Positions 26,524 through 35,827 of a stretch of DNA of 64,000 nucleotides are shown one piece after another (positions within the stretch are counted from its first letter, which is position 1; every line of letters starts with the position of its first letter). The notes beneath the pieces were generated by a model, which was not told the origin of the DNA, ran no database searches, and saw nothing but the letters and a program-made list of their open reading frames with translations. Source of the DNA: Nanobdellati archaeon (GTDB taxonomy: Archaea; EX4484-52; GLR71); NCBI GenBank assembly GCA_019429005.1, contig JAHYJR010000001.1:8663-72662 (forward strand), written 5' to 3'. The translations under genes and the position numbers were made by a program.

Positions 26524-27561
26524 ATGATACTTAAAAATAATAAGGATAATCAAAAAAAGACTATCTTTAAAGCCTTACTATTATCAACACTAATATACCT
26601 TTTAATTATGGCGATAATGCCTATTGTTTCAGCTGAATACTCAAGCATTTCTTTAAACATATACCCTCTTGAGATATACACCGAAAATTTTGTAACAATA
26701 TATGGTTATGTAGGACCTGTTGAAGGAAAACAATACGTACATATGTATGTTGATACAGACTATATGGGTTTAGTAAAAGTAAACCAAGACGGATATTATA
26801 CAAAAGATATAAGAATGTTTGATGACGGACGACATAAAATCACAGTCAGAATAAACAATGTTGAAAAATATGGTTATATACAAGTAATACAAGCACCACC
26901 TTACACTATAAACACACAAAGAGATTGCACTATATGTGAAACAACAATAATATATGATAATACAGTCATAATATCTGACGAACCTAAAGAAAAAGAGCAT
27001 AAATATGTAACAGTTGATGTAAGTACAAACGAAATAGATTTAAACAGATATGAAGGAAACACAATAATAATTAAAGTAACAAATAATCTTGGAGAAAATG
27101 AAATATTCTCAATAGAAACTGATTTTGATCAAAATATGCTTTTTCTCCCACATAAAGAAGTAATTGATGACAGCAAATCAAAATTATTCCATATATACTT
27201 CAATCCACGAGATAAAGAAGGCAGATATTATGGAACAATCTATGTAAAACAAGACACTACAATAATAAGAGAAATACCAATCACATTGTTTGTAGCAAAA
27301 AACCCAATAGATAATACAAATAAAAATACAATGTCTGGAATTTATGAAATTATAGGCTTATTATTATTAACAATCATTTTTTCGGCAATAATAATAACAA
27401 CACTTATGAAAAACACACGAACAAGTCCAAAACCGTTAAGTTTAAACCATTTAAATATGGTAATGACACAACCAAAAAGTATTAACGCAACACCTAAAGC
27501 AATAAAAAAGGGAAACCTATATGAAAAATATTTTACAACATGGAATAATGTAAAATATTAA
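26524..27561 (+). CDS. Exported surface protein, C-terminally anchored
   Basis: A 345-aa protein with a signal peptide (LLLSTLIYLLIMAIMPIVSA) followed by a beta-rich Ig-like region (YVGPVEGKQYVHMYV, DDGRHKITVRINN). A short CTICE motif, a second beta domain typical of CARDB/NEW3-like folds (VKVTNNLGENEIFSIETDF), a membrane helix near residue 285-305 and a short basic cytoplasmic tail follow. ATG 26524 is chosen by analogy with other GATGATaacATG starts here; ATG 26515 is also in frame. It is followed by the larger surface protein, probably in one transcription unit. Confidence 0.65.
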   Translation: MILKNNKDNQKKTIFKALLLSTLIYLLIMAIMPIVSAEYSSISLNIYPLEIYTENFVTIYGYVGPVEGKQYVHMYVDTDYMGLVKVNQDGYYTKDIRMFDDGRHKITVRINNVEKYGYIQVIQAPPYTINTQRDCTICETTIIYDNTVIISDEPKEKEHKYVTVDVSTNEIDLNRYEGNTIIIKVTNNLGENEIFSIETDFDQNMLFLPHKEVIDDSKSKLFHIYFNPRDKEGRYYGTIYVKQDTTIIREIPITLFVAKNPIDNTNKNTMSGIYEIIGLLLLTIIFSAIIITTLMKNTRTSPKPLSLNHLNMVMTQPKSINATPKAIKKGNLYEKYFTTWNNVKY

Positions 27562-27632
27562 AAAGATACATAACAAAAGATTAAATATTTACTCTGTATA
27601 AATGATAAATAAGTTAAATTTGGTGGTAACAA

Positions 27633-29789
27633 ATGAAAAATACAATAAATAAAAATTATTTTTATGTTGTAAGCGCAATGCTGCTTGCAATATTTTTAAT
27701 TTCTGGAACAGTATCTGCTACAAATTATGCGGCAGATTTCACATTAGATGTGAATGCTTTAAGTTTATGTCCAACAGGATCATCTCAAGTAACAGGAATT
27801 ATTAAAAATCTTGGAACTGATGATGATACTTATACAATAACAAGTTCAAGCAACTGGATTATTATTGCACCAGATAAGCCAACAATAACAGCAGGAGCTA
27901 GGGAAAATATATATATGTATCTAAATCCGAAAATTGATGCAAACCCGGGCATATATACAATTACAATAAAAGTTCAACCAAAATCAGATATTAGTAGAAC
28001 ATACACACAAGAAATAACATTAACAGTTATGAACTGCCATGGAGTTTCTATAACACCAAAAACATTTGAATACGAAGGTTGTGTCGGTGAAGACATAACA
28101 CCAACATTTGAAATCACAAATACTGGTAAATCTGAAGAATCATTCATATTATGTACCGATAATAAAATTTGTTCTAACACAATCACAATAGATTCTGGTA
28201 AAACAAAAGACATGACACTTACAATACCATTAACTTCAAATTTTGAAGTTTTAGATACAACAGTACAATCAATAACTTCATATGCAAAAGATTCTGCAAA
28301 GATACAACTTGAAGCTACAGCTGTATGTTATAGTGTTGCTGTATTAACAACACCTTTAGAAAAAACAGTATGTAAAGGCGATGTTGCACAATTTGATATA
28401 ATAATCAAAAACATAGGTGGTAAAGAAGATTCATTCTTAATATCCCGCGATATCTACAGTACAATAGATAATGATAAACTATTTATCCTTTCAAAAGATA
28501 CCGCAAAAACACAAATATCAATACCAACAACAAATATGGATTTTGGAAAACATGAATTCGTTATTACATCAGAATCACAATCCAGCATAGACACATCAAA
28601 ATCAATAATAAATGTAGAAAATTGTTATACATCTGATGTTACAATTGAACCAACATCTGATGAAGTATGTCCTGGACGACCTTCAAGTTATATAATAAAT
28701 ATTGAAAATACTGGAAAACGAACAGACACATATAAAATTAACACAGAATATGGTGAATTATCAAATAATCAAGTAAAACTAGAGGTAAACGATAATTTAA
28801 ACACAATCTTAGTAGTAAATTCTGAAAAAACTGAAATTGGAACAAAAAACATAACAGTAGACATTATTTCAGAAAACACAGGAATAAAAACAAAAATAGT
28901 AACACAGAAACTAAAAGATTTAGATGAATGTTATGGTTTTAATGTTATACCAGAAACTCAAGTCCATACAATAAATGAATATAAGGGTGTATTATTTACA
29001 ATAGATGTAAAAAACACAGGGTTATACCCAATTAATGTTCAAGCAACAGCAACAAAAGGTCATGATTTAATAAAGATTGATCCAATAGAAAGTCAAACAA
29101 TAAGTATGGATGAGAACGGAATTGTATATATCTACATGAATGCTGAATATGGTACTGAAGATGGCACATATACAACAACAATTACATTAGTTAATGAATA
29201 TGGCATAAAGAAAGAAGCTGAATTAAGTCTTGTACTTAATACAAATAGTATTACAGGAAATACAATTGCAACAAAAGATACAAAAACGTCTACAAATACA
29301 AAAGACACTTCAGCAAAAACAGACATATCAGATACTAATAATGATTCGCCAGGAAAAATAAATTATTCAAACATTATAACTGCACTCTTAATCGGCATTA
29401 TTATAATACTTGTGATAATCTTTGGTCCTGACCTTCTAAAAGATGAAGAAGACGAAAAAGATAAAAAAACAAAAAAAAATGAAGATACAAAAGAAAAACC
29501 AATTGAAGTTAAAAAAGAAAAACCAATTGAAGTTAAAAAAGAAAAACCAAAAAGTAATAACACTGAAAAAGAGACTGTAAAAGAAAAAACAGTTACCACA
29601 AAAACAGTAACAGTAACAAAAGAAGCCCCTAAGAAAAAAGAACAAATTAAAAAGAAAAAAACTAAAAAACCCGAAAATAAAAATAAAGTTATAACTAAAA
29701 CAGAAGTTGTAACTAAAGAAACAAAGGTAGAACCACCAAAAAAACCTTCTATAGATAAGGATATTCAAGATATCCTTGATAACATATAA
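27633..29789 (+). CDS. Large surface protein with repeated Ig-like domains and Lys-rich cytoplasmic tail
   Basis: A 718-aa protein. A signal peptide (1-29) is followed by about five beta-sandwich repeats of ~100 residues, each with a conserved N-terminal Cys and a NTG or NLG turn (GIIKNLGTDDDTYTI, FEITNTGKSEESFIL, IIIKNIGGKEDSFLI, IINIENTGKRTDTYKI). This fits the NEW3/CARDB-like family. A Thr/Lys linker, a membrane helix (about 580-600) and a basic, repetitive tail (EKPIEVKK twice, TVTTKTVTVTKE) follow. A TGGTGGT site precedes ATG 27633. It could be a main cell-surface or adhesion protein; that role is inferred. Confidence 0.75.
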   Translation: MKNTINKNYFYVVSAMLLAIFLISGTVSATNYAADFTLDVNALSLCPTGSSQVTGIIKNLGTDDDTYTITSSSNWIIIAPDKPTITAGARENIYMYLNPKIDANPGIYTITIKVQPKSDISRTYTQEITLTVMNCHGVSITPKTFEYEGCVGEDITPTFEITNTGKSEESFILCTDNKICSNTITIDSGKTKDMTLTIPLTSNFEVLDTTVQSITSYAKDSAKIQLEATAVCYSVAVLTTPLEKTVCKGDVAQFDIIIKNIGGKEDSFLISRDIYSTIDNDKLFILSKDTAKTQISIPTTNMDFGKHEFVITSESQSSIDTSKSIINVENCYTSDVTIEPTSDEVCPGRPSSYIINIENTGKRTDTYKINTEYGELSNNQVKLEVNDNLNTILVVNSEKTEIGTKNITVDIISENTGIKTKIVTQKLKDLDECYGFNVIPETQVHTINEYKGVLFTIDVKNTGLYPINVQATATKGHDLIKIDPIESQTISMDENGIVYIYMNAEYGTEDGTYTTTITLVNEYGIKKEAELSLVLNTNSITGNTIATKDTKTSTNTKDTSAKTDISDTNNDSPGKINYSNIITALLIGIIIILVIIFGPDLLKDEEDEKDKKTKKNEDTKEKPIEVKKEKPIEVKKEKPKSNNTEKETVKEKTVTTKTVTVTKEAPKKKEQIKKKKTKKPENKNKVITKTEVVTKETKVEPPKKPSIDKDIQDILDNI

Positions 29790-29824
29790 AAAAACAATTA
29801 AAAAAATAACAACCTCAATATAAC

Positions 29825-29857
29825 ATAAGACCCCTTATGGGTCTTATTATTTTTTTC
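29825..29857. terminator. Bidirectional hairpin terminator
   Basis: ATAAGACCC (29825-29833), loop CTTAT, GGGTCTTAT (29839-29847), followed by a T-run on the plus strand. It sits between the convergent surface-protein and lipoprotein genes. The 9-bp stem is the strongest seen in the window. Confidence 0.85.
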
Positions 29858-29882
29858 TAAAACAAAACAATCAATAACATAC

Positions 29883-30845
29883 TCAATATGCTTTTGTACC
29901 TTCAACAGAAACAAGTGTTTTTGCATCAATATAATAATTATAATCAAAACGCAATATTAGATCTGATACTTGCATAGGCACAGCACCACCTGATGAGATA
30001 GGACATTCCATTGTGAAACTTGCACTTGTTTTCCCGGCTTGATTCTTAAAAAAATAAACCTCATCAGCCTTAAGACTGCCCGTATCACAATCAATACCTG
30101 CTATTTTCAAATCAAAATCTTGAAGTGCTTTAAAGAGTTCATTATCTAAAGTATAATCATCAATCTCACTACAATTCTTTATTAACGTGCCACCACCAAC
30201 ATCATACAGATTAAGTTTCAACACAATATTATCTTTATATACAAGGGGTTGTAAAGACGTTATCTCAAGTTTTATAGGACCTCTTGTCTGCTCAAGAACA
30301 ATAGGCTGTTGTCTTATACCGCCATCTATCTGTTTAGATAGGTACTCTTCTTTAGAATACATCACAACTTTAGCATTTGCAATCGTACTATAACCATAAC
30401 AAACACGAACCATAGCATTAAAATCAAAAGACATATCTTTAGGTAATTCTTCAGGAGCTCTTAAAGGCCATGATATATAAACAGTATCTCCAGGAACCTT
30501 CATAACCTCATAAGGTGGTGATAGAGGATTTAAAATAATCTTAGAATCATCAGAAATCATATAATTCCTTGGTGAAACTATATTTGGTTCAGATATAGTC
30601 CAATCATTACTCAAACCAAAAAGATATACATAAACATCTCCGGTCTTGACACTACCAGTATTCTCAAAGTTCAAAGACAGAACTGAAAGCTCGTTATCTT
30701 TAACGGCCGGCGGACTAAAATCTAATGAATTAAAAACAACACCATTGCCTAACCTGAAGACACCAACACCACTAGAATAAACACACCCTGACGTGAATAG
30801 TATAATTAACATAGATATAAATATAAAAAAAGAATTAAAACGCAT
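29883..30845 (-). CDS. Predicted lipoprotein, member A of a local paralog family
   Basis: A 320-aa protein with a lipoprotein signal peptide ending in the lipobox FTSGC. It shares a core with the genes at 30936, 51496 and 52596. In order: an early ENTG strand, VPGDTVYISWPLRAP, a VCYGYST strand, KEEYL, RGPIKLEI, then LNLYDVGGGTLI, and a final FDYNYYIDAKTLVSVEG. Each reads like two or three beta-sandwich domains. ATG 30845 is preferred over upstream TTG. It is likely anchored to the outer face of the membrane; function unknown. Confidence 0.7.
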   Translation of the reverse strand: MRFNSFFIFISMLIILFTSGCVYSSGVGVFRLGNGVVFNSLDFSPPAVKDNELSVLSLNFENTGSVKTGDVYVYLFGLSNDWTISEPNIVSPRNYMISDDSKIILNPLSPPYEVMKVPGDTVYISWPLRAPEELPKDMSFDFNAMVRVCYGYSTIANAKVVMYSKEEYLSKQIDGGIRQQPIVLEQTRGPIKLEITSLQPLVYKDNIVLKLNLYDVGGGTLIKNCSEIDDYTLDNELFKALQDFDLKIAGIDCDTGSLKADEVYFFKNQAGKTSASFTMECPISSGGAVPMQVSDLILRFDYNYYIDAKTLVSVEGTKAY

Positions 30846-30935
30846 ACACAATCACATCTATTTGGTTTACTTAGTATTTAAAGATTATAAGAAAAAAAAG
30901 AAAAGAAAAAGAGGATTAACCTCTTAAACTTTAAA

Positions 30936-31892
30936 CTAATCAATAGCTTTTACAGTAATTTCTGTAACAGCATCAACATAGTAATTATATGCCGCAGTTG
31001 CAACAATCTGATATGATGATTTAGGTACAGCTGAATTAAATGTAGTTGTACAATAAACAACAGCTTGTCCAGAACGCATTCTTGCGACAGCAGGTACACC
31101 TACACCCAAACCACAATCAATAGCTTCACCATCAACTTTTACAGTTAATGCTACTTGACCACGACTTGATGAATCAATGTTAACATTACAAGCATCAGTA
31201 TTTTGAGTAACAAAACCATTGCCAACATCAGATACTGTAAATACAAGAGGTAATGTAGTTCCAGTAGCTCTAATTTTATCACCAGATTTAAGCTGTATCC
31301 TTATAGGTCCTGCACTATTCCTTGTTATTGCGGCACCAGGTGCAGCATCCCCTGAACTCTTATATTCTTCTTTTCCTGTTGATGTTAATGTACTCATAGT
31401 TGTTGTCTGATAGGGATAACACATCCTACCATTAAATGTATAAGATGGATTCATACCTTCTGGAGAATCCATAGGTTTCATAACAACTACAACTTCTTTT
31501 GCCATACCAGGTATACCCCTTTCAACATCTGGTGGATAAAACTCTGATGAAGTCATACTCCAAGTAACTAATTCCTTAGCATAATCTACGGTACCACCAC
31601 TTGGAGATGTAATAAGCCAACCCTTACTTCGATCAAGAACATTACTATCCATAGCAGGACCATATATCCATATAGACGTATCACCAGCCATGTTCTTAGC
31701 TCCAACATTTTCAAAAACTAAGCTCAAAGCAACATCTTCATCTTCATATATACTCGGTACATCAAAAGCAAATTGATTTACTACAGCACCTTGACTTTCT
31801 GAAAAAGGTGAACCTCTACCAGTACATCCTGAAACCAGGAGCACTGCAAACACAACACTAAACAAAAATAGTTTTTTAATATTTTTAATCAT
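30936..31892 (-). CDS. Predicted lipoprotein, member B of a local paralog family
   Basis: A 318-aa protein with signal peptide and lipobox LLVSGC. It matches the neighbour at 29883 in layout: FENVGAKNMAGDTS, a CYPYQTTT strand, KEEYKSSG, AGPIRIQL, FTVSDVGNGFVT and a final AAYNYYVDAVTEITV. It is richer in Ala and Gly than other proteins here. GGTGTT precedes ATG 31892. It probably lies in one operon with member A, 85 bp downstream, and points away from the ferredoxin gene. Confidence 0.7.
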   Translation of the reverse strand: MIKNIKKLFLFSVVFAVLLVSGCTGRGSPFSESQGAVVNQFAFDVPSIYEDEDVALSLVFENVGAKNMAGDTSIWIYGPAMDSNVLDRSKGWLITSPSGGTVDYAKELVTWSMTSSEFYPPDVERGIPGMAKEVVVVMKPMDSPEGMNPSYTFNGRMCYPYQTTTMSTLTSTGKEEYKSSGDAAPGAAITRNSAGPIRIQLKSGDKIRATGTTLPLVFTVSDVGNGFVTQNTDACNVNIDSSSRGQVALTVKVDGEAIDCGLGVGVPAVARMRSGQAVVYCTTTFNSAVPKSSYQIVATAAYNYYVDAVTEITVKAID

Positions 31893-32036
31893 TAATAAAA
31901 CACCTTATTTTAAAATCTTGTTATACCTAAGTATTTATATTTTTTTATCATATATATAGTTTTTGGTTTTCAAAATACAACTTTACATTAAGAAACCTTT
32001 TTAAATAAAAGATTTCAAAAATAAATGTGATTAATA

Positions 32037-32204
32037 ATGGCCGTAAAAATAGAACTTGAAAATTGTATGCAATGTTATGCTTGTGAAAATGTATGTCCAA
32101 ACAACACAATCTCTGAAAGTGATAAGGGTCCTGTTGTAGATGAAAAAAAATGCACAGATTGTGGTGCTTGTAAAGATATCTGTCCTGCAAGCTGTATAAT
32201 ATAA
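32037..32204 (+). CDS. 2[4Fe-4S] ferredoxin
   Basis: A 55-aa electron carrier with two clusters. CMQCYACENVCP and CTDCGACKDICP give the two CxxCxxCxxxCP patterns. GTGAT lies 4 nt before ATG 32037. The protein ends SCII. It sits alone between divergent lipoprotein genes and the ATPase operon. It fits anaerobic metabolism; a partner enzyme is not apparent in the window, although NrdG-type radical SAM enzymes need a low-potential electron source. Confidence 0.95.
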   Translation: MAVKIELENCMQCYACENVCPNNTISESDKGPVVDEKKCTDCGACKDICPASCII

Positions 32205-32280
32205 AATAACAACTAACATAATATAATATCACAATAGAAACAAGCTTATTTTATTTCTAATTAAATATTAACAGTATCAG

Positions 32281-32309
32281 ATATATACTAGTTTAACCTA
32301 ATAATAAAT
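32281..32309 (+). promoter_or_regulatory. Promoter of the ATPase operon
   Basis: The TATA-like ATATATACTA at 32281-32290 is centred about 25 nt before the ATG of atpH at 32310. No ribosome binding site precedes that ATG. This spacing predicts transcription starting at or next to the ATG, a leaderless mRNA for the whole operon. Confidence 0.5.
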
Positions 32310-32639
32310 ATGCTTAATAAAAAAATTGAAAAAATAACTTTAACAGAAAAAAAACTCGAGAAAGAACTTTCAGAGTTTGAATTAAGCCTTAAATCAAAAT
32401 TGAAAAAAGAAGAAATGGCAAATATTAAAAAAATAGAAGAATTTGAGCAATTCCTTGAAACTGAATTAGAAGATATAGATAAAGAAACACAAATAAAAAT
32501 TAATTCTGAGAAAACAAAAATAACAAATGAACTTGAAAAAGAACTTGAAACGATAAGATCAAAAAGCTCAAACAAAAATGATGAAGCCATAAATAAATTT
32601 TCGGAGCTGATACTTGAATGCTTAAACCGTCAAGAATGA
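32310..32639 (+). CDS. atpH: A/V-type ATPase subunit H (peripheral stalk)
   Basis: A 109-aa, almost fully helical, highly charged protein with heptad repeats (EKKLEKELSEFELSLKSK), as expected for the stalk subunit that pairs with subunit E. First gene of the ATPase operon, leaderless, overlapping the start of subunit I by 22 bp. Sequence alone is low in complexity; position in the operon decides the call. Confidence 0.75.
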   Translation: MLNKKIEKITLTEKKLEKELSEFELSLKSKLKKEEMANIKKIEEFEQFLETELEDIDKETQIKINSEKTKITNELEKELETIRSKSSNKNDEAINKFSELILECLNRQE

Positions 32640-34459
32640 AAAAGGTTGAAATTATCGGGCTTAAAAAATACAAGGAAGATATAATCACAAAAATACAACA
32701 TCTTAATGTATTACACATAAAAACATCAAATATATCCGAAACTAATGAAAATCCTTCAATAATAATACATAAAGTATTATCAAATCTCGAAAAGATACAT
32801 GAAATAAAACAATTATTAAAACTAAAACAAAATATGCTAAAAACCTTAATTGGAACTAAACACAAACAAATTGAACTTGATGGTTATACAGATAGTGCAT
32901 TCACACATAAATCTGAATTATTTATTAACAACATCCATAAAAAAACAAAAGATATAATTAAATCAAAAACAGAAATAACAAAATTTGAAGAAAATATTAA
33001 AAATGAAATTAACTTATTAACATATTTTAAATCAATACACACAGACCAATTTCAAAAACAAGATACATCACAAATTATAAAGGGTTTTGGTATTGTAAAG
33101 GTCAGAGATCTTAGAGAAATTAAAAAACATATAGTTATCAAGATTACAAGAATGGATGAAGATAACATATATATTGCATTTAATGCTCTTAAATCCAATT
33201 GGGATAAATATAAAACAAAAATCAAAATAATAAAAACAACATATAATGTTATGCCACTTGTAGCAATAGAATACCTTAAACAAGATTTATTAGATATTGA
33301 CAACAAAAAAATAGAAAATAAAAATCTAATTGAAACAATAAGAAAAAAAGAAGATATGATCCTAGCTATAGAAGAAAGATGGCAAAACATAAAAACTCGT
33401 ATTCGTTCTGAAAGACACATGGGCTGCACAGATAAAACATTTATAATAGAAGGTTGGGCACCTCAAGATAAGATAAATCAAATACACAAAATACCAAACA
33501 TAGTCTTATCAATACAAGATACAGAGGATACTGAAACACCGATTAAACTAGAACATAATAAACTAATAAAACCCTTTGAAAAACTAACACAATGGTTTGC
33601 ACTCCCAAAATATAATGATATTGACCCAACATTATTTATTGCAATTGCATTCCCTTTATTTTTTGGTATAATTGTTGCAGACATCGCTTATGGCATCATC
33701 ATCCTTTTACTATCAACAGCACTTTTCATGAAAACATCAAAAGATACTATAAAAGACATATCAAAGATTATCATGACATCCTCTATAATCGCAATATTTT
33801 TTGGCATATTATTTGGTAGCTTTTTTGGAAACTTATTGAGCTTTAAATCCCTATTTAACGCAATGAAAAACCCAATACAAATCATGATTTTTTCACTCTT
33901 ATTAGGCTTTATTCACACAAATATGGGTTTAGTACTTGGCGTTATTTCAAGTTTCAAAAATAAAAATTATCCTAGACTTATAGATAGTATATCTTGGTTA
34001 TGTCTTGAAATTGGACTTATAATATATATATTAACAAAAACATCAACAATTCCAATTATATACACTTATATAAGTCTCACACTTATCACAATCACAATAC
34101 TAAATCAAACACGAAAAGGTATTAGTGGAATAATAGAAATTCCTGGATTTATTGCATCATGGATATCTTACATCAGACTTATGGCATTAACTGTTGCAAC
34201 TGCATGGCTTGCTTTTGTAGTAAACCTTGTTGCAATATCATTATCAGACATTTCAATCGTACTTGCCTCAATACCATTTATAATAGGTCACGCATTCATA
34301 ACAATTACAAATCTCATATCCGCATTTGTACATTCCTTAAGACTCAATTATGTTGAATTTTTCAACAGATTCTATGAAGGTGGTGGTAAAGAATATAAAC
34401 CGCTGAAACTAAATAATAAATATCATAAGATTAATGGTGAAAATAATGGTTGTAGCTGA
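32618..34459 (+). CDS. atpI: A/V-type ATPase subunit I (a)
   Basis: The 613-aa membrane stator subunit that carries ions past the rotor ring. A soluble N-terminal half with coiled coils begins MLKPSRMKKVEIIG, and about seven to eight membrane helices follow from residue ~345. The family's GWAP motif occurs as IEGWAPQDK, followed later by FFGIIVADIAYG and SYIRLMALTVATAWLA, with the conserved Arg region needed for ion transfer. RLNYVEFFNRFYEGGGKEYKPL near the end is characteristic. It overlaps atpH at its start and atpK at its end, indicating translational coupling. Confidence 0.95.
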   Translation: MLKPSRMKKVEIIGLKKYKEDIITKIQHLNVLHIKTSNISETNENPSIIIHKVLSNLEKIHEIKQLLKLKQNMLKTLIGTKHKQIELDGYTDSAFTHKSELFINNIHKKTKDIIKSKTEITKFEENIKNEINLLTYFKSIHTDQFQKQDTSQIIKGFGIVKVRDLREIKKHIVIKITRMDEDNIYIAFNALKSNWDKYKTKIKIIKTTYNVMPLVAIEYLKQDLLDIDNKKIENKNLIETIRKKEDMILAIEERWQNIKTRIRSERHMGCTDKTFIIEGWAPQDKINQIHKIPNIVLSIQDTEDTETPIKLEHNKLIKPFEKLTQWFALPKYNDIDPTLFIAIAFPLFFGIIVADIAYGIIILLLSTALFMKTSKDTIKDISKIIMTSSIIAIFFGILFGSFFGNLLSFKSLFNAMKNPIQIMIFSLLLGFIHTNMGLVLGVISSFKNKNYPRLIDSISWLCLEIGLIIYILTKTSTIPIIYTYISLTLITITILNQTRKGISGIIEIPGFIASWISYIRLMALTVATAWLAFVVNLVAISLSDISIVLASIPFIIGHAFITITNLISAFVHSLRLNYVEFFNRFYEGGGKEYKPLKLNNKYHKINGENNGCS

Positions 34460-34688
34460 AATTGGCCTTATATCAATCGGTGCAGGTCTTGCCGTAGGTA
34501 TTGCGGCAGCAGGTTCTGGTATTGGGCAAGGTATGGCTGTTGCAGCTGCAATTGGTGCAACTGCTGAAAATGAAAACATGTTTGGTAAAGCATTAGCAAT
34601 GGCTGCCCTTACAGAAACACAAGCACTATATGGTTTCACTATTGCAATAATACTAATTGTGTTTGGTTTTGGTCTAGTTGTAGTATAA
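34446..34688 (+). CDS. atpK: A/V-type ATPase subunit K (c, rotor ring)
   Basis: An 80-aa two-helix proteolipid, the single-hairpin form. Helix 1 contains GSGIGQG and helix 2 contains TETQALYGF with the ion-carrying Glu. A Gln in helix 1 together with Glu, an adjacent Thr and a Tyr five residues later matches the ligand pattern seen in Na+-binding c-rings. This hints at Na+ coupling but does not prove it. ATG 34446 follows GGTGAA; the gene starts inside the atpI coding sequence. Confidence 0.93.
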   Translation: MVVAEIGLISIGAGLAVGIAAAGSGIGQGMAVAAAIGATAENENMFGKALAMAALTETQALYGFTIAIILIVFGFGLVVV

Positions 34689-34728
34689 ACTAAAACAAAA
34701 TCTAAAGACTTAAACAGATGTGATTCTA

Positions 34729-35271
34729 TTGAATTTTGAACAACTAATAGATGATTTAAAAAAAGAAGATTCTTTTAAAAAAAATAATCTACATTTCAAA
34801 CACCTTAAAGATATGGATCAAATAAAAACAGAATTCATAAATAAAAAAAGAACACTTAGAGACAAACTAATTCTTGAAAAGACAAAAACAGCAGCTAAAA
34901 CAGAAAAAAGTGACATAAGTAGCGCAAAAATTGAATCAAAAAAAACAATCCTTAAAGAAAAGAAAACAATAATTAACAATATAATAGAAAACGGAATTAA
35001 ACAAACAATACAATCTCAAGAATACATTGATTTTATTAGATTCACTATAGACAATAATGGTTTTGACGACAATACACAAATACTAATAAATGATAATGAT
35101 AATGCACTTAAAAACATACTTTCAGAAAAAGGAATCACCACAATACCAACAAACATCAAAGGCGGATTAATTATTATGAAAGATAAAATCTCGTTAAACA
35201 AAAGCTTAGATGTAATTATTGAAAAAAACCGTGTACTTCTCGAAAAAGAACTAAGTCATATACTTTTCTAA
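34729..35271 (+). CDS. atpE: A/V-type ATPase subunit E
   Basis: A 180-aa peripheral-stalk subunit. The charged N-terminal helix (KTKTAAKTEKSDIS, KKTILKEKKTI) and a C-terminal alpha/beta domain (GGLIIMKDKISLNKSLDVII) follow the family's GGvvv..g.i..nT..~R pattern loosely. TTG 34729 is preferred, with GTGAT at 34720-34724 as ribosome binding site; GTG 34720 would place the start within that site. It lies 40 bp after atpK. The next ATPase gene, atpC, comes 560 bp later, after an unusual insertion. Confidence 0.8.
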   Translation: MNFEQLIDDLKKEDSFKKNNLHFKHLKDMDQIKTEFINKKRTLRDKLILEKTKTAAKTEKSDISSAKIESKKTILKEKKTIINNIIENGIKQTIQSQEYIDFIRFTIDNNGFDDNTQILINDNDNALKNILSEKGITTIPTNIKGGLIIMKDKISLNKSLDVIIEKNRVLLEKELSHILF

Positions 35272-35351
35272 ATACACATTATAAAATTAGAAATAATAAT
35301 ATACAAGTCTTAAAGATTATTATAAAAAAGATATATTATAAGAGAGAAATG

Positions 35352-35361
35352 ATTATATAAG
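35352..35361 (+). promoter_or_regulatory. TATA-like element before the candidate RNA
   Basis: TTATATAAG at about 35353-35361 is preceded by an A/G-rich stretch. A start about 25 nt downstream would fall at 35383-35386, exactly at the base of the hairpin of the candidate RNA. Confidence 0.4.
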
Positions 35362-35383
35362 ATTAAAAACTATTTAATAATTA

Positions 35384-35460
35384 GTGGTTAGGTGCTTGGA
35401 AAAAAGTCCTTAGAGATTATCTTTACTCATGATTGTTTGCTTTCCGTTCACCTAATCCAG
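35384..35460 (+). ncRNA. Candidate structured RNA inside the ATPase operon
   Basis: GGTTAGGTG (35386-35394) pairs with CACCTAATC (35449-35457) over 9 bp. After a 3x3 internal loop, GGAAA (35398-35402) pairs with TTTCC (35441-35445). Inside is a smaller TAGAG/CTTTA hairpin. The stretch is clearly richer in G and C than its surroundings, has no convincing ORF, and sits downstream of a TATA-like box. It does not match tRNA, 5S, C/D or H/ACA rules by eye. It could be a free small RNA or a 5' element for the genes downstream. Confidence 0.5.
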
Positions 35461-35616
35461 GGTCTACAATATAATTAAATATTAAATCTGAATTCGTACT
35501 TACTTCTCAAATTAACCTTTAACTATTAAATTAAATATTTTAAAAAAGATATACCTTACTATAAAAATAAGTAAAGATATTTATTGATGTGACTATAAAA
35601 TAATTAATAGATTACA

Positions 35617-35793
35617 ATGACAAACGAAGATTTCCACAAGGTACAACTTGAAACCATAATAATCAGTATTAAGAAAGAAATAAAACGCCTTGAAAAACAA
35701 CTTGAAGAACTTGAAACAAAAATGGATCTTTATTGTAAAAAAAATAAAACAGATAAAAAAAGTAATTTAAAAATAAATAAAAAAACGAACTAA
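35617..35793 (+). CDS. 58-aa coiled-coil ORF within the ATPase operon
   Basis: ATG 35617 opens a 58-aa frame: MTNEDFHKVQLETIIISI followed by KKEIKRLEKQLEELETKM, a clear leucine heptad, then a Lys/Asn-rich tail. No ribosome binding site is obvious. It lies between atpE and atpC on the same strand, 34 bp before atpC. It could be an ATPase-associated helical protein or a small DNA/RNA-binding protein. The heptad pattern and good codon use argue that it is expressed. Confidence 0.5.
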   Translation: MTNEDFHKVQLETIIISIKKEIKRLEKQLEELETKMDLYCKKNKTDKKSNLKINKKTN

Positions 35794-35827
35794 TATCAAT
35801 ATATACTCTTCAATTCTAATATATATT

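Noticed and set aside
31948-32232. Minus-strand ORFs over the ferredoxin gene
   Set aside because: The plus strand encodes a perfect two-cluster ferredoxin with a ribosome binding site; the minus frames are shadows.
35384-35460. tRNA, C/D-box or H/ACA guide RNA identity for the operon RNA
   Set aside because: There is no T-arm consensus, no paired C/D boxes, and the internal loop is too small and the ACA badly spaced for an H/ACA guide; left as an unassigned candidate.
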